DNA from: Gerris lacustris | Lineage: Eukaryota > Arthropoda > Insecta > Hemiptera > Gerridae | Direction: 5' to 3' | Length of the DNA stretch: 64,000 nucleotides | Assembly (NCBI GenBank): GCA_951217055.1 | Contig: OX578276.1 | Location: forward strand, 62,123,307-62,187,306 | Shown: piece after piece, positions 36,501 through 49,109 of the stretch | Numbering within the stretch: the stretch's first letter is position 1 | Layout of the letters: the number at the start of each line of letters is the position of its first letter | Translations under genes and position numbers: made by a program | Notes under the pieces: model-generated | Told to the model about the DNA's origin: nothing | Database searches by the model: none | Seen by the model: only the letters and a program-made list of their open reading frames with translations

Positions 36501-38399
36501 TATTTGTCCTGTAATTGGGTCAAAATGTTGCACCAGTGTTTCAAATTTCAGCCCTTTCGCTTAAACGGTTAAACATCACCCTCGGCATAAGGGTTTTGAG
36601 AAGAATCTACAAAACTCTAAAAATAGTCTATATCGATGTATACAACGATGTATACAAATATATGGTATTAGATTTTCATGAATATCCATAATTTCGGCTT
36701 TATTTAAAACTACTGGTGTATATATAAACAAACATTTAAGGAATTTAAATTCCGAAGAATGGTTCTTTCCTATAAGAACTGTAATTATACTTTAAAAGGT
36801 AAAATGCTGAGAGAGAAGCACTCACGATTCCGAATCTGAGAACAAAAGTTTAGTCTATGGCACATTGTAGTTCACTATTATAAGCGAGTTCGTGGATGAA
36901 AGGAGCTCCTAACGAATCTTAGCTCCCATTTTCATGCTATACCTTCCACGTTTCTGCTGATTTCTACCTGAACTTGTAGCTTTATGTTACTATACCACCG
37001 CAGTCAATTTAAGTATCTAAATAACTCTCTAAATGTTCTATTTTCAATGTAATTTAATTATGAATTATATGTATTTAATTAAAATGCTGGTAATTGAAAA
37101 TAAAAGTAAAGCAGATAGCTTTCTGCAGTTTTAGTAGTGTAAATATAAATTATTTCAATTTTGTTACTTACAAATTGCATTGTATTATTGGTATATTTTA
37201 TTGCAATTTGGAATTATTACGTCAATGTTTGTTTTATGATGTGTCAAAAAGAATACCAATACATAAATATTTTAATATAAATGTTGTAGAGGGATTTTAT
37301 GAATACATTTTTTATTACTTTTCTTCTGTCTATATTTATAAAATTATTAAGTAATGCAATATAAGATTTATAAGACGGAAAATCTCTGTTCACACCACTT
37401 GAGTTTTGATTCAAAGTTGACTTTTTGACCTTTCAGTTTACTTTATGTTGTTTTCTTTTGTTAGCCCTTTTTTCTTCCTGTCTTGCTTCAAGTAATAAAA
37501 ATAACAAAAGTACATCTATAAAAAAAAGATAGCTTGGGTGTAGCTCAAATCCCTTTGCCTCTTTTATATGCATTTTATTAGTCGGAACAAATTTAACTTG
37601 AGATCCTCTCTACCATATAGAACTTTCGCTGTAACTCCAACAAAGTTGAGTTATTTTAGGAATCAAAAGGGCAAACTTTTACCACCCTAATATTTTTATA
37701 ATAGTGCCCTTTCAATATCTTCTCTGTTATTGCTATTGTTATTTAATTGCCATTCTATAATTTATAATGTTAAAGGCATAGTCGATTAGATTTTGCCGCA
37801 AATATTAGTACTGATGGATCTGCTTCTTTCCTTATCAAACTTGCATCGGCAGTACAACGATCTTTTTTTGTACTTTCTTTTGAAAATTTACTTTAAAACT
37901 TCTTCTTTTATGGAAAGTGTACCAAGAATCTTGTTACTCCTCTTGAAGAATTCACTCTTTAAGATAGATTTTGCCTTTTATTGGTTTATTAATTTGAATT
38001 AAATACTGAATGTTTGACAATTGTAATATATATTAAAGATAACGAGATTAAGTTAAATAAAATTATTGATTTTTTTCTAAAAACGTAATTCCTTAATAAT
38101 GTAAATATCTATCTGATTAATACATTAAATAATAAAACGTCTATTATTTTTTTAATTTAATTTTATTTGTGAGATTATTTCTGTTCTTTATGTTTCTTAA
38201 TTAATAAATAATTTTTGTTGTTCATATCCACTATAATTTTTTAATTCATTTTAAGTTGTTACGCAATTGACCACATCTTTATCTTAACAACCACATTATA
38301 AATGTTACTTTATATTATGCCTTTTTTAGGGTTTCGTTAATAAAACCCAAAAAAAGTAACCCTTATTGTTTCATTCCTGTGGCTATCTATTTCCTATAA
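36501..38399. other. AT-rich DNA, no gene seen
   Basis: A stretch of mixed composition at 36770-37000 is unrecognised. No convincing coding frame is present. Confidence 0.6.
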
Positions 38400-38640
38400 T
38401 TTTTAAATTCAACAGCTTTTTGGCGCGCACAAGAAAAAATATAGCGAACTCATAATTATCAGCCATTTATATCCAAAATTGTGGATAATTCATCACGTGA
38501 TTTTTTTTTTTTTTTTCTAATTTTTAGTGGGATATCAAATGAAAGGTATTTAGGATTAAATCACAAAAATATATAGGTATAACACTTGTGGACATTTTTT
38601 CACGCCATTTTTGGAATAAAAATAAAGTTTTTAAGTTTAT
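38400..38640 (-). repeat. repeat related to family D (reverse orientation)
   Basis: GGGATATCAAATGAAAGGTA near 38528 is the complement of the TTTCATTTGATA core of family D. It is preceded by a GGCGCGCAC block near 38420 comparable with the GTGCGCAC block at 50330. Confidence 0.45.
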
Positions 38641-40055
38641 TGAGGATGTTTTTTACCTGCACTTCCTTTGCCGGTTGATAATATTAATAACCAACCAGGC
38701 CCATTTTATGTGAGTACAACCATTTTAGTTATTCCAACGTTAGATTTATAGTTTAATGAATGTATGCAAGTATTTGACTCTTTTTCTTAAAAAAAAAAGT
38801 TTACTTTTCCATCTTTAAGTTTCATTACACTTAAAACTGGAGCTATAACATTTTGTCATCGTCTCTCCTTCCCTTTATAATCTTTGATTCTTTGAATATG
38901 AGAATGCACTAGAGTATTTGAGAGAATGGTCTACCTCCTTTTTACTACACCATAGTCTCAACCTTATTGTTTACTTGAAGATTACTACTCTGCTTTAAGA
39001 ATTGTAAAAGCATAAATATGCTCTAAGAAATATATATATACATATTGTATATACGTCTCTGTCTCTGTGATATAAGAAGTAGTGAATATTCTTAGTATAT
39101 TCAGTTGAATATTCTTAGTATACTAGTTATAGAGATTAGTATAATATGTTCAAACTACCATTGAGATGCTCTAGTATAATAACTTAATGTTGATGTTCTC
39201 TGCAATTATTACAATGATTTAAAAACCAGATCAAATACCCTTTAAACCTAAATTCAATATCTTGACAGTCTCGTAGATTGTACTTTTATTTACAGTAGGT
39301 TAATAAATATACAAGTCGGAAATAACTACCCCATTGTTCTCTTCTCTTATTGAAAAGTACATAATGTTAAGTTAGATTTATGTATAATAATTCTTGGTTG
39401 CTTTGTTATTACGTTGTCTAATTAGAATCCGAGAGTGTTATATGATTCTTACGTACCCTTATAAGGATGGTTTTCAGTTAGTTTATTGTCTGAAGGTAGC
39501 AGAGCAAGGCATGATTGCACAGTGAATGCACTCAGTATCCTATTTCCTCTATGCTTCCACTATTCTTTATGTATCGCCACTTTTATCTCTTTTGTACGGG
39601 CAGGCTGGTTTACGCTCGGTTAGGTCAAGGCTGGAGGCTGTCTCCTATCTTCAATCTCTTACTCACGCATTCCTTTCTTATCACTTGTTTATATTTATCT
39701 GTTCGCTATTGAATTTTAATTTTTTTTTTTCTCTGTTCGCCCCTTATCTATTTTAAACTGACAAGACAAAACATTAATATTATTATGTGCTAAATAAACA
39801 ACAAATAATTCATCGTAAATAAACGTTTTCTGCTGATTTATATTCTCAACGCTTTTCTATTATTATTTCTATAATAATTATTTTATGTCTGCGTGTATTT
39901 GTTTTCTCTAAAATTTCAATAAAAATAAATTTAACTCTTGTTCTTGATTTCAATCATAATTATTATCATAGAAATTTGACTTCATCACAGAATATCAGGA
40001 AAATCTTAGTTTGGTAGAGATTATAGTTAATATTTAGAGGGATTTAAAATACCCA
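38641..40055. other. AT-rich DNA, no gene seen
   Basis: A stretch at 39480-39690 is less AT-rich (GGGCAGGCTGGTTTACGCTC) and has overlapping short frames, but no family is recognised. Confidence 0.6.

Positions 40056-40091
<36 letters not shown>
40056..40091. repeat. (TA)n microsatellite
   Basis: About 17 TA units. Confidence 0.96.
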
Positions 40092-40093
<2 letters not shown>

Positions 40094-42579
40094 TATGAAT
40101 GTTTGTTAAATTAGTTTATGTAACAAATAGTCTTTACTTTATAAACATTAATATAAACGTTACTACTAGAGATATAATGATATTTTAAGTGTTCAATATT
40201 TGTCATGTTTGAATTAATCTATGAATTGTAAATTCGAGTATTAGATGTAGTTAATATTTATTACCCTTGGTTGACCTAGACCCTTAGTTATATATTATAG
40301 GATATAAGGCAACATTAAACCAGAGTTATGGAATTGAGTTTCGAAAAGGGTCTTTAGGGAGTTCTAGGTCTTCGTAACCCATGCCCAAAGACCTATTTCA
40401 AACGTCACTAAGGGAGACTTACAGTGCAGGACAGACAGGCTTATTCTATTGATTTGCTTTCCTGCTGGACACAAAACTATAATAAATCTAATGTCTATCC
40501 ATTTTTTGTGATATTTTATGTAAAATTATTAATATTTTAATTTATCTAAAACTTATCTGTTTTTCAACTGAACATGGTTTACAAGATTGATTTTTAATAT
40601 TTTTAGGTTACTCGAGAAGTAACTTACTCTTTAGTAGTGTTTATTACATGCGCAATCAACTGATCTTATCTCAACAACTGTAATTATCTGATTATAGTAG
40701 TTAGGTTTTTGGATAAATCCCAAAATCTAGTCAAGTAAACACTGTGATGCAGTTTACAACGGTATATTTAAAAGTTTTTATAGGTTAAAGGGTGTCTTAC
40801 TTAGAACCTAATTTAAATATTGTTTCCTTACTCTTGATCATATCAAGAACCAATTATCTCCAATAGAAACAAGGTAACAAAGGTAAAGACACTTTTTCGA
40901 TTAAAATAAAATTTTAAATCTAAGGTATTACTCTTCTTGCCAAACCAATGTTTAGTTTGATGTTGTAAGTGTAACTTTATCTCCTTTAAATATTCCTGTG
41001 CTCTTTAGTTACAGTAAGTAATTTGAGATTTTAAGATGATTTTTTCCTTTCCGTTTTTTTTTTTTTACTGTTATTTTATAACAATAAAGTACACAATTTT
41101 ATTTCTAAACTTTGAGAGCATAGACTCTTCTGGCAGAGTTCCTAAAAATATATATTTCCTGTCTGTCTAGATTTTCTATTTGCATTTACATTTTTCTATA
41201 CCATACTGCGCCAAACATTATTCCATATGTAGTTATTCTTTTTCAATATTTATTACTTCTTAGGGTTTCAGAAATCCTTTTTTTTCTTATTTTTGATACT
41301 AAAGTTTTTTTTTGTTTTTTTTTAATCGCTCGCATTTAAAGTTGTATACCCTGTTTGCTCTATTTCCGAAACAGATTCGCTTTTTTCTGTTGTTTCCGAT
41401 CTTTTTCCTTTTCCATTTAAAGAAAAAAATGAATAAATATTTACGTTTCATTGAAAAGTTTTTTTTTATTCATTTTCTTTTTTCCCATTTAATTTTGTCC
41501 ATATTCTTGTATGCATTTTCTGTCTCTGTTTAAATTAACTTCTTTTTTCTCTATCTCTTTTTGTTTTCATTCATTACAATAGTTTCCTTTCTAGCCACGT
41601 GATTTTTTTTTGTGAATGGGGGTAGGATATAGTAGAGATTGGTTCGGCCCTGGTACCGTATAGTGCGAATCGTTTTGTAGAAAATAAAGGTTCTTCTTGA
41701 GTTGGAAAGAAGTAAAAAGGTTTTTGGTTGTGCTGGCAAGGAATCCTGGCAAATCGTCCCCCCAGAAACAATGGTTGGTAGTTATATAAGGACTTTGTCT
41801 TGGCTCTCCTCGGTACCTCCCAGGAGAAAAATGTTTCCATCCTCTTCGGGTCCCTTCTCCACTTGCCTCCACCCTGTTTTTCTTTCTATATATTTTATTA
41901 GGGAGTGTATGCTTTACTCTGTAAAATGTTTCTTCTAGGATCTCATTCACCCCCCTGTCTTAAACTTCCTAATAGCACTTTCTCCTTGTTGCAGTCTGGT
42001 TTTTATCTTTATTCTTCTTTTACTCTCTTGAGAGTCTTGTCGTACCTTCTTTCTTCTTGCCGAACACGTACTCCATAGGTAGGATAAACATGATTTTTAT
42101 TGGGACCTCGTTATTTCAAAATTATACTTTCTCTATATATGATTGGTCCAAAAATAGTTGGATAAAGGTGAAAGACTGGTAGTAGGAGTTATGATTCTTT
42201 CTTAACGGGGCACGTAAAATAAATTTATATTGATAGAGCGTTGAACCCTAGACTTAGAATGAAAGATGGCAGTAACGTGGTGTTTGAGCTTACTCTTCTC
42301 GCGTATACCTCCTTAATAAATTTAGAACCCAAGATTTTTGATTACTTTTTATCGGTAAGACTTGCGTTCTTATAAATCATTAATATCATTCTTTTCATGT
42401 TCTTAAAGAAAATAGTCTGCCAATATAATATGTGCTACATAGCTTCCTTATGATTTTATGCTTTTACAACCTATTATTGTCTATTTTATTTAATTGTTTT
42501 CCCCGTTTTTATAATGTATCAAAATTGTTTTGATTATTTACATGAATTTACTAATTACATGAATTTTTAATTATTTACA
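40092..42579. other. AT-rich DNA; open stretch at 41.55-41.95 kb of unknown nature
   Basis: Within 41551-41950 three minus-strand frames (up to 119 codons) and one plus-strand frame overlap. None resembles a known family and codon use is not protein-like. This may be a relic of a repeat. The rest is T-rich with no gene. Confidence 0.5.
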
Positions 42580-43030
42580 TGAATTTTTTGAATTAAAGTA
42601 TCAATTAAGAAAAAGTTAAAGAGCGCAGACGGCTGAAATTAATCTGGGGCTATCTGCGGTCTACATTCGACAAACCATCCAAATTTCTTAAAAATTATAT
42701 GAGCACTTTTGAAGATATAGCTGTAAATAAATGAATGTTTGTGCTCATGTCGAAGAGAAACAATTGGGCGTAGAGGGTTGAAGCTTATATATGGGACCAA
42801 AAATATGGGCTTATTATGACCTACAATATAAATTTCATTATAATCGGTCGTGTAGTTTTTAAGTTGTTAGTTCGCAAAAATTGAGCGACGGCGAGAGGTA
42901 TAAATGTTCCCTGATTTCTTAAATGGATTTCTGTCTCAGAATTTTTGAAATCGGAGACATAAAACATTTTTGATCTTCAGAACGATTACATAGCTTCCGT
43001 TACCTTCGGTAAGCTCGGAAGCAAAATTAA
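42580..43030 (+). repeat. dispersed repeat family B, longest copy
   Basis: It runs from TGAATTAAAGTATCAATTA through GAGCGCAGACGGCTGAAATT, GAAGAGAAACAATTGGGCG, ATAATCGGTCGTGTAG and TTTTGAAATCGGAGACATAA. It ends at a hairpin GCTTCCGTTACCTTCGGTAA-GCTCGGAAGC (about 42991-43022) followed by an A-rich tail. Other copies are at 15858-15970, 53860-54150, 54305-54725 and 59303-59690. No frame is shared across copies. Confidence 0.85.
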
Positions 43031-44034
43031 ACATTTTATAAACCTTTTTGTTCCGAAAATCATTTTTTTTTTAAAGTTTATTTTATAGGGTTTCTATAGT
43101 TGCTTTTAAAATACGCTTATATACGGCTGGAGGCACCTTTCCTATCTAGATTTACTAATTTATAGTATTGAAGGAATTTATTATTAGTGTGAAAATGTTA
43201 TATACTGCAGATAAAAGTTTTAGGAAAAATGTATAATATACAATATATAATGTAGATTTTTATTTACATTTAAAGTTTTATTGAATGTTATGAGCGTTCT
43301 GGTTTTTGGTTTTGTATTTGGACTGAGAATTTTCCTTATTTTAAAGTTCCTTTTATTACTTTATAGCCTTTTCCACTGATGCCTGTCTGTGTTCACCAGC
43401 CAATGAATTTCAAATGAACCGAACTTAATTTAATTAATGTTAAATTTAGATTTTCATTAGTGTAGAAAATATTTATAAACGGATCTGACCATCAAATTGC
43501 TCTTATTTATTGACCCGTCCGGCTTATATATAGAGACTATTCATGAAAAGTTTCATTCAAATTAGATATAAGAATAAACAATGCTCTCTGTATTTTGTAA
43601 TAATTTTTTTTCATTTTAAATGAAAGCTGAATTAAACTAAATAATTGTTAATAAATAAATAATACGCACTTTTTTTCTTAAAAAAAAGTAAATTATTACC
43701 TCTTTCGAAAAGGTCTTGTAAACGACTCACCAATTATGATAGCTTGATATTATGGGGAAGAAATAGGATAACTTTTAATTATTTGAACTGTTGTATCCAG
43801 AAAATAATTCCTCTTATAAATTTACTTCAATGGAAAATTAGAATATTTAATATTTGTGAAAAATAATAACTAGTTTAGTTTTTTATGAAATAATCGCTTA
43901 AGTTTTTATATGTATTTAATTAATTTCCATGGGCCAGTAAAACTAATTAAACGCACATAAAAATGTTATATATGTCATTGAAATCTTGGTCTCATCCGGC
44001 CTCCCATGGCTAGGGATTTTCTTATAATATAATA
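43031..44034. other. AT-rich DNA, no gene seen
   Basis: No feature recognised. Confidence 0.7.
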
Positions 44035-44150
44035 TAAATTTTATCGGTTCAAATGCCAGGAGTGTCTCGGAAAATCATGATTTTGTCCTGGAAATGTTCT
44101 GGGATTGTCCTGGAATTTTTCTTTTGAAAACCTGTGCGGGAACCCTGAAT
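44035..44150 (-). mobile_element. solo terminus of a hAT-like element (fragment)
   Basis: Read on the minus strand it begins CAGGGTTCCCGCACAGG, a typical hAT-type end, and continues with TTCCAGGACAATCCCAGAAC, containing repeated TCCAGGACAA words. No opposite terminus was found nearby, so it is a truncated remnant. Confidence 0.45.
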
Positions 44151-44661
44151 TAGTAAAAGATATAGATGCTTTTATACCTCATATAATTTATATACCACTT
44201 AGGTTGTAATGCTTTTATACGGATTAATTTCATATTATATTAAAGCATTGATCCTCGTAGTGGTCAGTAGTAAGCCTTTAAGTGCCCTCGCTACCAGTTA
44301 ATCTTAATTCTCAATTATAATAATAATCATTTGTCATTCCCTAGTGTCCTAATCTGCATTACTTCAAAATTGCTATGAATTCTCGAGATACAATTTGTGC
44401 AACCATTACATTATCTGAAAACATTTTGTATGGCTAAACAAGCGAAATGACTGGGTATATATTCTCTGATGATCTATTTTAGAGATATATCTCTTGTTAG
44501 AGATCAGAAAAGAGATTATCTCATCTATTTATTATTTTTAAACGTATTTATACAGAACGTATTTTTTTGCAGATTTATCTGTTATATTGTTCGAAAATGT
44601 TTACTTTTTATCACTTAGGTTGGATACTCTTATTTATCATGTTAGATACTAAGTGAATCAT
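44151..44661. other. AT-rich DNA, no gene seen
   Basis: No feature recognised. Confidence 0.7.
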
Positions 44662-44815
44662 TTATTTATCAGATAGATTGTGCGTGAAGTCATGTATTTA
44701 TCAGTTAGATTGTGCGTGAAGTCATGTATTTATCAGTTAGATTGTGCGTGAAGTCATGTATTTATCAGTTAGATTGTGCGTGAAGTCATGTATTTATCAG
44801 TAAGATTATTCGTGA
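44662..44815 (+). repeat. 32-bp minisatellite, about 4.8 copies
   Basis: The unit begins GTATTTATCAGTTAGATTG and continues TGCGTGAAGTCAT. Central copies are identical. The first and last differ by substitutions (AGATAG; AGTAAGATTATTCGTGAA), as expected for homogenisation of the interior. Confidence 0.95.
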
Positions 44816-45324
44816 ACTGGTTGTAGGTCTGTATCATGCATTACTTATTTCTCTTTTGAAACATTTTATGCGATTATAAATATAATCTGCATCATCTATA
44901 GTTATAAACATTGTTATGTATTTGAAACAAGTAATAGATCAATGTGAATGTAAAATCAGTTTAAATATCTAGTATAGATTTATGTTACATTATATTATAC
45001 AAATTATTGTGTATAATTAAATGAAAATCAATATTAATACTTTATGTGATACAAATCTAAATATTCAATTGGATATCCTTATGACCTAATGTTAAAGTAA
45101 ATAATTTATTCATCATTACATAATATTACTGATGTATTTAGAAAAAAGTCCAAGAGATAGCGTGGAAAAAAGTGTCTCACTGACATCAAGCTTAGGAGTT
45201 AATTTTTTTGGTATCCTCGTCTGTAGGACATAGCTTGGCCATAAGCTATTAACAGGCCAGTGGAGAGCGACCATGTCCCGCCCATTTTGGCTTATGGGCT
45301 ATTATGATTTTCATGATCCTGAGT

Positions 45325-46483
45325 ATTTGTTTGTTTGTTTGTTTATCCGGTACAAATCTGGCAATCGATCTCTAACTAACTTCCCGTATAGCTAGACATT
45401 TGAAACTATTAGCATAGCTCAGAACACGACGACAATGCATTATTTTAATACTTTTAGCCATCTTTCAGCAGAATTTAATTGGTCTTCAGCAAATATTGCT
45501 GTATGGAAAGTTAGTTCGGAATAATTTCCGCAAGTTATTTATTTTTTTTTTTTTGCCATATCCCATATTTACAATCTTCATTTTGACGGGTTTCAAATTT
45601 GTGATTTTTATAAATATGAGATAAATATTAAATGACAGCAAAACAGAAAAAATATCGATTATATTATTTATCGATTATATTATTTCAAATATATCGATGG
45701 CACGGTTTCGATTTGGCGTTGGGGAGATCCGTTTTACAAAGATTTGTCTTTTTATAGGTTTAAGATCAGCTCTCTAGATCTAGATGGTTGTCATTTATGT
45801 GAAGTAAATAAATTCGGAACTTTTTTTTTTCACTAACATTAATATTATATAACAATTATATTATCAACATTACATACGATTCAACAGAAAATTTAAAAAC
45901 GTAGTATATAAAAAGTTGTTTTTATCTTGAAATTATTACACTTCAAGACCTTTAAATTGATGTATAATATGTCATGGTGACTAAACAATTTTTTTAGTTC
46001 ACCATATTGGCCACCATTTTGAAAATATTAAGTATACATTTTTAATAATTGCATATTCTTTTTCTACATTTCAACTTTAAATTGATGTATAACATGTCAA
46101 GGTGTCTAAAAAATGTTTTTAGTCCACCATATTTGCCGCCATCTTGAAAATATTAAGTGTGAAATTTGAATAGTTGCACAATCATTTTTACACTTCAAGA
46201 CCTTTAAATTGATGTATAACATGTCATATTGTTACTATAATATGACATATACTAAAATCTCTTTTTAGTCGCCCGTCATATTGGCCGCCATCTTATAAAT
46301 TTTAAGTGTGAAAACTCCAAGAAGTGTAGAGTTGTCACAAATGCTAAGATGCACCTGTGTGCCGAATTTAATATTCTTAGCTATAGTAGTTTATGAATTG
46401 AAACATGCCAATGGACAGACGTCAGACAGACAGACAGACAGAGCCGTTAAGGGTTTCTAGTCGTACTTCGTACAGAAACCTAA
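45325..46483 (+). repeat. dispersed repeat family C, copy 2 (nested in the MITE)
   Basis: It starts with (TTTG)n and ATCCGGTACAAATCTGG. It is collinear with copy 1 at 20084-21165 up to about 45940, where the hAT insertion is absent. It then contains a tandem array (45947-46310) and ends with a (GACA)n tract (46424-46441) and TACTTCGTACAGAAACC. This longer copy suggests copy 1 is truncated at its 3' end. Confidence 0.87.
45947..46310 (+). repeat. three tandem units of about 120 bp containing GCCGCCATCTTG
   Basis: Each unit holds TTTAAATTGATGTATAA-ATGTCA, TTTTTAG followed by a CACCATATTGG-like block, GCCGCCATCTTG (variants near 46010, 46136 and 46280) and AATATTAAGTGTGAAA. The third unit has an extra insert with an ATATGACAT palindrome. 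Confidence 0.85.
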
Positions 46484-46613
46484 AAGCGTATGGCTAAGCT
46501 ATGCTCCGAAGACGAACTTTGGTGACATCATATTCTTGGAGGACATAAAAAATTACACAAAATTCTAGCTTTATGTTGGGCAGACACATTTTTGCATGCT
46601 ATCTCCTGAACTA

Positions 46614-48880
46614 AAAAAAGATAATTTCATTGATGACTCCTGTTATTATGTAGACTGGTCCTAAAAATGAATCTAATAATTTATCGTGAATTAAACAAAC
46701 ATGATTTTATTGTAACATATTTAATTTTATTTTTACCCCACTTGCAGACAGTCATTGTTTCATTGAATCCTTTTTTGAAGTTAATACTCAAAAGATCGGG
46801 TCTATAGATGAGACTAAATATCTTTACTTTTTCCTGTAATTTTACCGTATTTGATATTCTAATAAAGAATCATATTTTATTAAAGTTTTGCTTTAAATGC
46901 AGATTCTGACCTTAAGACTGCCTTGGCGATCTAGTAAACAATAATAAAGGATATAAATGTTTATGTAAGAAAAAAGGATGTTTCGTATTATATTTATCTT
47001 TACTAAAGTATTTTTTTCTAAACTGTAATGTTATTTTATTTATTTTAAATGTCAAATATATACTGCATTGAACTACTACTAGAAGTCTCTTTTGAACCAT
47101 GAAAATAAAGTGTATATCTTTTATACCTCTTCGAATTATTTTTATTTTGGCAAAGTTTGTGTTGTTGTAAGTTATATGTTTTGGAAAAACTAAATAAGCT
47201 TGTCTCCTCTTTTACTGATCCTGGCTAAGGACTTACTTCCCTTAGTTTAAACATATATCTTTCTTTTCTTCTTAAGGTTTCTTTATGTTATCGTTTGACT
47301 TTTCAAGTTCACTATTTGTTTTTTTATGTCAGATAAACTTTGTGGAGTGGGTTTCTTTTTCCGGTTGCTGCCCAACTCTCAAGGGTGTATGTTTCAGTTT
47401 AGAAAAATCAAAAAATCCCAATTGATTACGTATAATATTCATTAGTCTCGCTCGGGAAACAAAGACTTATTTTATAATGCTATATTATAGTTTTATTTTT
47501 TATTTTTAAAAGAGTGTTCTATTCAATATTTTATTCTCCGTGTGTTAAGAGGAAAACGTATCTGCTTTTTAGGAGATTTTTTCGTTGCCAAGTCAAAAGA
47601 TTGTTTGAAGAAACTTGAAAAAACCTTGTTTGAATAAAAAGACATAAGGTTTTAACTTGGCGTAGAAAATGCCGGTGTATATTCTGTATCTCGTGCACTT
47701 CGTTGAAAAATTCAAAATAATTCATGAACTATGAACCTTTTCTTCGTCCAAGAAAAGGAAAAGAAAATATTTGTTTTTGTTATATTTGGATAACAGAAAG
47801 ATAATACTAGGTAACGCCAAAATATTTTTTATTAAACAATACTTAAATTGAGATTGAATATAGTTATGTATATTTATATGTGTGTGTGTGTGTGTGTTTA
47901 AAATATTGTTTTTAATATTGCTTTGTCACTTTCTATTATCCCCTCTAGACATAATTATTATGAAATGGTACTACAAAATCTCAGTCTTTTGTTCTATATG
48001 TATTTTATGTATGTATGACAAATAACAAGAATGCTAAAAAGAGAATATATAGCAATCTATAGTACGTAGTCTTACAATCTAATTATTTTAGCTTTTATTA
48101 AATAAGTTATGTAAAGTTAAAGTTTAATTCATTAGAATTTGTTCAATTGATGAAAAGGGTATTGGTATGTTGAATATTCATTTGACTCACATGATTGCTT
48201 AGTAACTTATTTATATTTCTAATTATATTCTATATTCTTATGAATTGTAGCAACACCTGAATTCATTAAAGGCTATTGAAAATATTTACTTTATGACAAG
48301 AAAAATAAAATAAATCTTCAATCTCTTTATTATAGTCCCAGCAAAAAGAAAAAAATAAATAAATAAATAAAAATAGAAATATTTATAGAAATACAATAAA
48401 TAAAAGTTTCACATCTGACAATTAGTGCTGTATAAAAATAATTTGATATAATATCATAAATAAGTTTATCTGTATTTTGTGGATAAAAAACAGAATTACT
48501 TTCTTAAATGAAAGTTTGGTTGTATTCCTATGAATTTGTCCCTTATTATTTACTAGGCATCGCGTGGCTGTATCCTTGAAGCGAGCGTATGGAATATATG
48601 TATTGAATATTGAAAAAATAGATAATCATGAATCATGATGAGCTGATAGATATAGGGTATGATAGTAGTACAGCGGCTAGTAGTAAGGGAACCACCCCGC
48701 ATTCTTACTATTCCTCTAACCACACATCTCCCTCCCTGCTTTATTAATACTTTTACCCATCTTTATTAATTCATAGCGGTGTCGCTGTTGGTTTTACTAA
48801 AAAATTTTATTTTAAAAAAAATGTTCGTCTTATCGAATAGATATTGTTAGATTTTTTTCCCGATCAAATATTCCAATTTT
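46614..48880. other. AT-rich DNA with two microsatellites, no gene seen
   Basis: A (TG)n tract lies at 47879-47897 and an (AAAT)n tract at about 48352-48372. A mixed-composition stretch at 48540-48800 is unrecognised. Confidence 0.65.
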
Positions 48881-49109
48881 AATTTTAATGCGCAGGTTTA
48901 CGCGAGCGTTGCGCGCGAACGCTTGGGCAGACAACGTTGTCCAACGAACTCGTCCTGAGCATTTGTAAAATGAACATGTGTACCAAATTTCATCAAAATC
49001 GGTCAATTTTTTCTCAAGTTATCGTCGTACGTTTCAGACACACAGACACACAGATACACAGACACACTGACACGGAGCATATTTCGTTAAATGTAGGAAG
49101 CTCGCTACG
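48881..49109 (+). repeat. dispersed repeat family E with a CACAGACA-rich tail
   Basis: It contains GCGAGCGTTGCGCGCGAACG, TACCAAATTTCATCAAAATC and then a microsatellite of CACAGACA-type units (49038-49075). Many arthropod dispersed repeats show this organisation. No protein is encoded. Confidence 0.6.

Larger units (their letters stand above)
45147..46613. mobile_element. hairpin MITE (copy 2), split by a nested repeat
   Basis: The left part (45147-45324) matches the left arm of the MITE at 16742-17320: AGTCCAAGAGATAGCGTGG, AAAGTGTCT, GACATAGCTTGGCCATA, GATTTTCATGATCCTGAGTA. The right part (46484-46613) matches its right arm: GGCTAAGCTATG, GACGAACTT, AAAATTCTAGCTT, GCATGCTATCTCCTGAACTA. Repeat family C is inserted between them and the hairpin centre is lost. 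The arms are more diverged than in copy 1, so this is an older copy. Confidence 0.88.

Noticed and set aside
41551..41950. Overlapping frames of up to 119 codons on the minus strand
   Set aside because: Frames overlap on both strands, the composition is not protein-like and there is no family match. They are noted as an open stretch only.
44662..44815. CRISPR-like array
   Set aside because: The 32-bp units are directly adjacent with no spacers. It is a minisatellite in a eukaryotic context.
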